Source: Anoplopoma fimbria
Taxonomy: Eukaryota > Chordata > Actinopteri > Perciformes > Anoplopomatidae
Length of the DNA stretch: 64,000 nt
Direction of reading: 5' to 3'
Assembly (NCBI RefSeq): GCF_027596085.1
Contig: NC_072465.1
Location: forward strand, 5,735,102 to 5,799,101
How positions within the stretch are numbered: the stretch's first letter is position 1; each line of letters starts with the position of its first letter. A model generated the notes under the pieces. It did not search any database. It was not told the origin of the DNA and saw only the letters and a list, made by a program, of their open reading frames with translations. The position numbers and the translations under genes are program-made. Positions 61,600 to 64,000 of the stretch are shown one piece after another.

Positions 61600-64000
61600 T
61601 CAGGAGAAAAATAGACAAGAGTGAGAAGAGGAGAGTCACAAAGATATCAACATTTTAACACAACTGGTGGATGAGAGGTTAATGGGGGGTACTGCAGTGT
61701 ACTGCAGGTAATGGAAAATAATATGCTTGTGCACGTTGAGAAACATTTTTTCTAGGAAAAGAAGTTGCCTCCATTAGATTTCAGCTGTAGTGGATTGAAT
61801 GCTGTTTGCTGGTTTCAGGGTATGATGTGCTTTTCCCTGTGGATAAATGCTGCTATTTTGGGTAAGACTGACTACTTGATGTTCACTTGACAAAGAGATA
61901 GAAATGAGGGCTGCATTAGTGCAGGAAGGGGTGTAGATTAGCTCTGAATGGGGGAGGGCGTCTTTAGAGGGGAGTTTGGATGGGCTCTCCTGTAATCATC
62001 TGACGTGCACTCTCTTAACGTGCACACACAAGCACTGCAGTGCAGAGCTGTCTGTGGCACAGAAACACACTGCACTGCTTCCAACGCAGCCCACACTGCT
62101 TTGTATCACCCGCCAACATCCATACCCACACAGACAGTGTAAACACATTTATTTTATCAAAGACCTCACTATAAATCTCCTCACTGTTTTTCTCACTTGT
62201 TCTACAGTGGAGCTTTATGTCTTATCCCAGTCATCCTTTTTTGCCCTGCTGATTTATTACATTAAACATCCATCATAAGGCCACACTCAATGGTGCTTCT
62301 TCCTACATTTTGATAGCAGTCTGTGCCAAAGTAATTATAGGAATCAAGTTGTGTCATATCTCCCTTCCCAAAAATGATATGGAATAATATAATTAAGATA
62401 GCTATATATGTGTTGGCTTTGGATAGGGAATAATGTTTATATTGTAGTGTGTTACTGATGTTTTATAGTGACTACATTTGTGTGGGAGTATTTGACAAAA
62501 CTAGCTTGCCATGGGCCAGGGATTTGAGTTAGGGTTATATTACCACATAAAGCAGATCCAGTAAGACCTAAATTAACAAGATTGAACACCTACAAGCATT
62601 TTGCAGGTGGCAGATTATTTTCCATCCTGGTTATATCCTGGTTATATCCTGGTTATTTACTGACTCTCAGGTGTGAATCCTAGTATGTGTGTGGAACAGC
62701 CTGTTTGCGCATTCTTGCTTGCGTTTGTTTGTGCATGTAAAAACGCGTTCTTCAGTAGTACAGCCTGCAATGCACCAAGCCTCAAAGTGTAACTGTACTC
62801 CGTCTTAGAGCGTTATATTACTGTATTGTGTTTTTGCACGTGTGTTGGCTTTTTCCAAGGATTAATATTAGGGACTGAGATTGTTTGCCTTTGCATGATG
62901 AGATAATTTACAGTGTTGGGTGTCCTGGTTGAAGCAGTCGCTTGTCTTCTCGTTACAATGATCAAATTTCTTTAAATATTATGATATCAGCTTTCAAACC
63001 TTGGCTTCATCGTACCTTCAGTCTATCCTTTATAAGGCTCCACTCATTCCTGCAATCCTTGTTCCTTCATCTTTTCATTTAGTGTCTTGATCTTACCTCA
63101 TTCAGTTTTCGTCTCACATTTCCTTTTGTCTTCAATTTATTTTTTTCATATTCAGCTCTTTTATCAGTATGACTCTGTCCCATACTTTAAAAACTTGATA
63201 TATTTGAATAGATACACATGGTTTAACAGTGTGCTGTCACCGTTGCAGTGTCAGACATAGCTGCCTCCAAATTCTGTCAGTCTATGCACAAGAATGTGAG
63301 TGAGAAAGACAGTTTGTGAGAAAGAGCCTTGGTCTGAAGATACTGAGGGTATGCCATTGTGTTTTTGCAATGCCTAGCTTTTAATACTATGCAATGAGGG
63401 AGTGAAAACAAAGTGTGCTTGTTATTTGAGCAAATACTCTACATTTAACAGTTTCAAACACGGAGACCTTGCCATTTGGATAAAATGAAGCAAGTACTTG
63501 AGCATTCTTCAGGCATTTGAAATACATGGGAAAGCTATGGTACCCATGTGTGAAGGCAACTCCAGCATGTCATTGCAAAAGTGTCTTTTGAGATAAATTA
63601 CTGCTGAATGGAAACGCCACTGACACTGTATTCAAAACACAAACAGATTAAACCATGGCCCAGGGTTTTTCCAACTACAGCATCTGCTGTATTTTGTGTT
63701 TTGTTAGGGCCTTAAAGTGTCCACACATTACACCGCTGCATGTACAGCTATGGATGAGGTGTTGCGTGTTGTTGGCATACCACTGTGTCAAGCTTCCTAT
63801 CTATTGGATTATCCAAACAGGCTTCAGCCCAAACACAGCTGAGACAGGAGCTGAGTTAGGATTGACTGGGTGCCTGTGATACTGATATGTCGACAGGTAT
63901 CACTTTCTCACACGATGTAACCCAACTCAAGGGTACCTGCCAAATACAGAGTGCCTATAATGGTTATGTGGAGTTTACCGTTTACCTGCCCCCAGCCTCG
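61600..64000. other. Intergenic or intronic to window end, no gene seen
   Basis: No recognisable exons or RNA genes. At 62630-62660 the short unit TCCTGGTTATA is tandemly repeated about three times. Confidence 0.4.

Overview
The window is nuclear DNA of a ray-finned fish, most likely a percomorph teleost. The protein-coding genes have short exons, GT-AG introns and vertebrate sequences. The intergenic DNA carries teleost-type repeats: a TTTAGCAGACGCTTTTATCC-core element, tRNA-derived SINE sequence, Tc1-like MITEs, L2-like LINE pieces and long CA and GATA microsatellites. There is no operon structure and nothing bacterial or viral. The gene models below were built by hand from reading frame and splice sites. 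They join in phase and give products of the expected family length, except where noted.

Region 1 (1-12.8 kb) is compact. rab7a (+) and hmces (-) meet tail to tail near 4.3 kb. hmces and ttll3 (+) then diverge from a shared promoter region around 7.2-7.7 kb that contains a (CA)46 tract. Region 2 (13.5-20.9 kb) is uqcrc1 (+), 13 coding exons. Region 3 (20.9-31.4 kb) holds a urocortin neuropeptide gene (+, about 23.3-24.6 kb) with a TATA box and a 5' UTR intron, then a repeat-bearing gap, then cidec (+, 28.5-31.4 kb). Region 4 (31.4-44.6 kb) is gene-poor. It has one GC-rich block at 33.5-33.8 kb with a good splice donor, which could be the distal first exon of the next gene. Region 5 (44.7-46.3 kb) is an intronless GPR22-type GPCR coding sequence with a uORF. 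Region 6 (46.4-64 kb) has no recognisable protein-coding gene. It has one tRNA-Phe(GAA), a segmented duplication, a MITE with perfect inverted repeats, two LINE fragments and three possible small exons.

The genes do not form a pathway. They cover endosomal trafficking (Rab7), abasic-site DNA-protein crosslink repair (HMCES), tubulin glycylation (TTLL3), respiratory complex III (UQCRC1), stress and feeding signalling (urocortin), lipid-droplet fusion (CIDEC) and orphan GPCR signalling (GPR22). The order is informative: from memory, human RAB7A and HMCES lie on 3q21, TTLL3 and CIDEC are near neighbours on 3p25, and UCN2 lies close to UQCRC1 on 3p21. The fish block therefore looks like one ancestral segment that was later split in mammals.

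The observations I rate highest are: (i) a nearly identical inverted repeat pair in the two introns flanking the hmces exon that holds the start codon and catalytic Cys2; (ii) a segmented direct duplication at 51.2 and 54.2 kb; (iii) a possible 42-codon alternative 3' splice site in cidec; (iv) stacked uORFs before ttll3 and a uORF before gpr22; (v) a GC-AG intron in uqcrc1. I did not find a clearly new biological system here.
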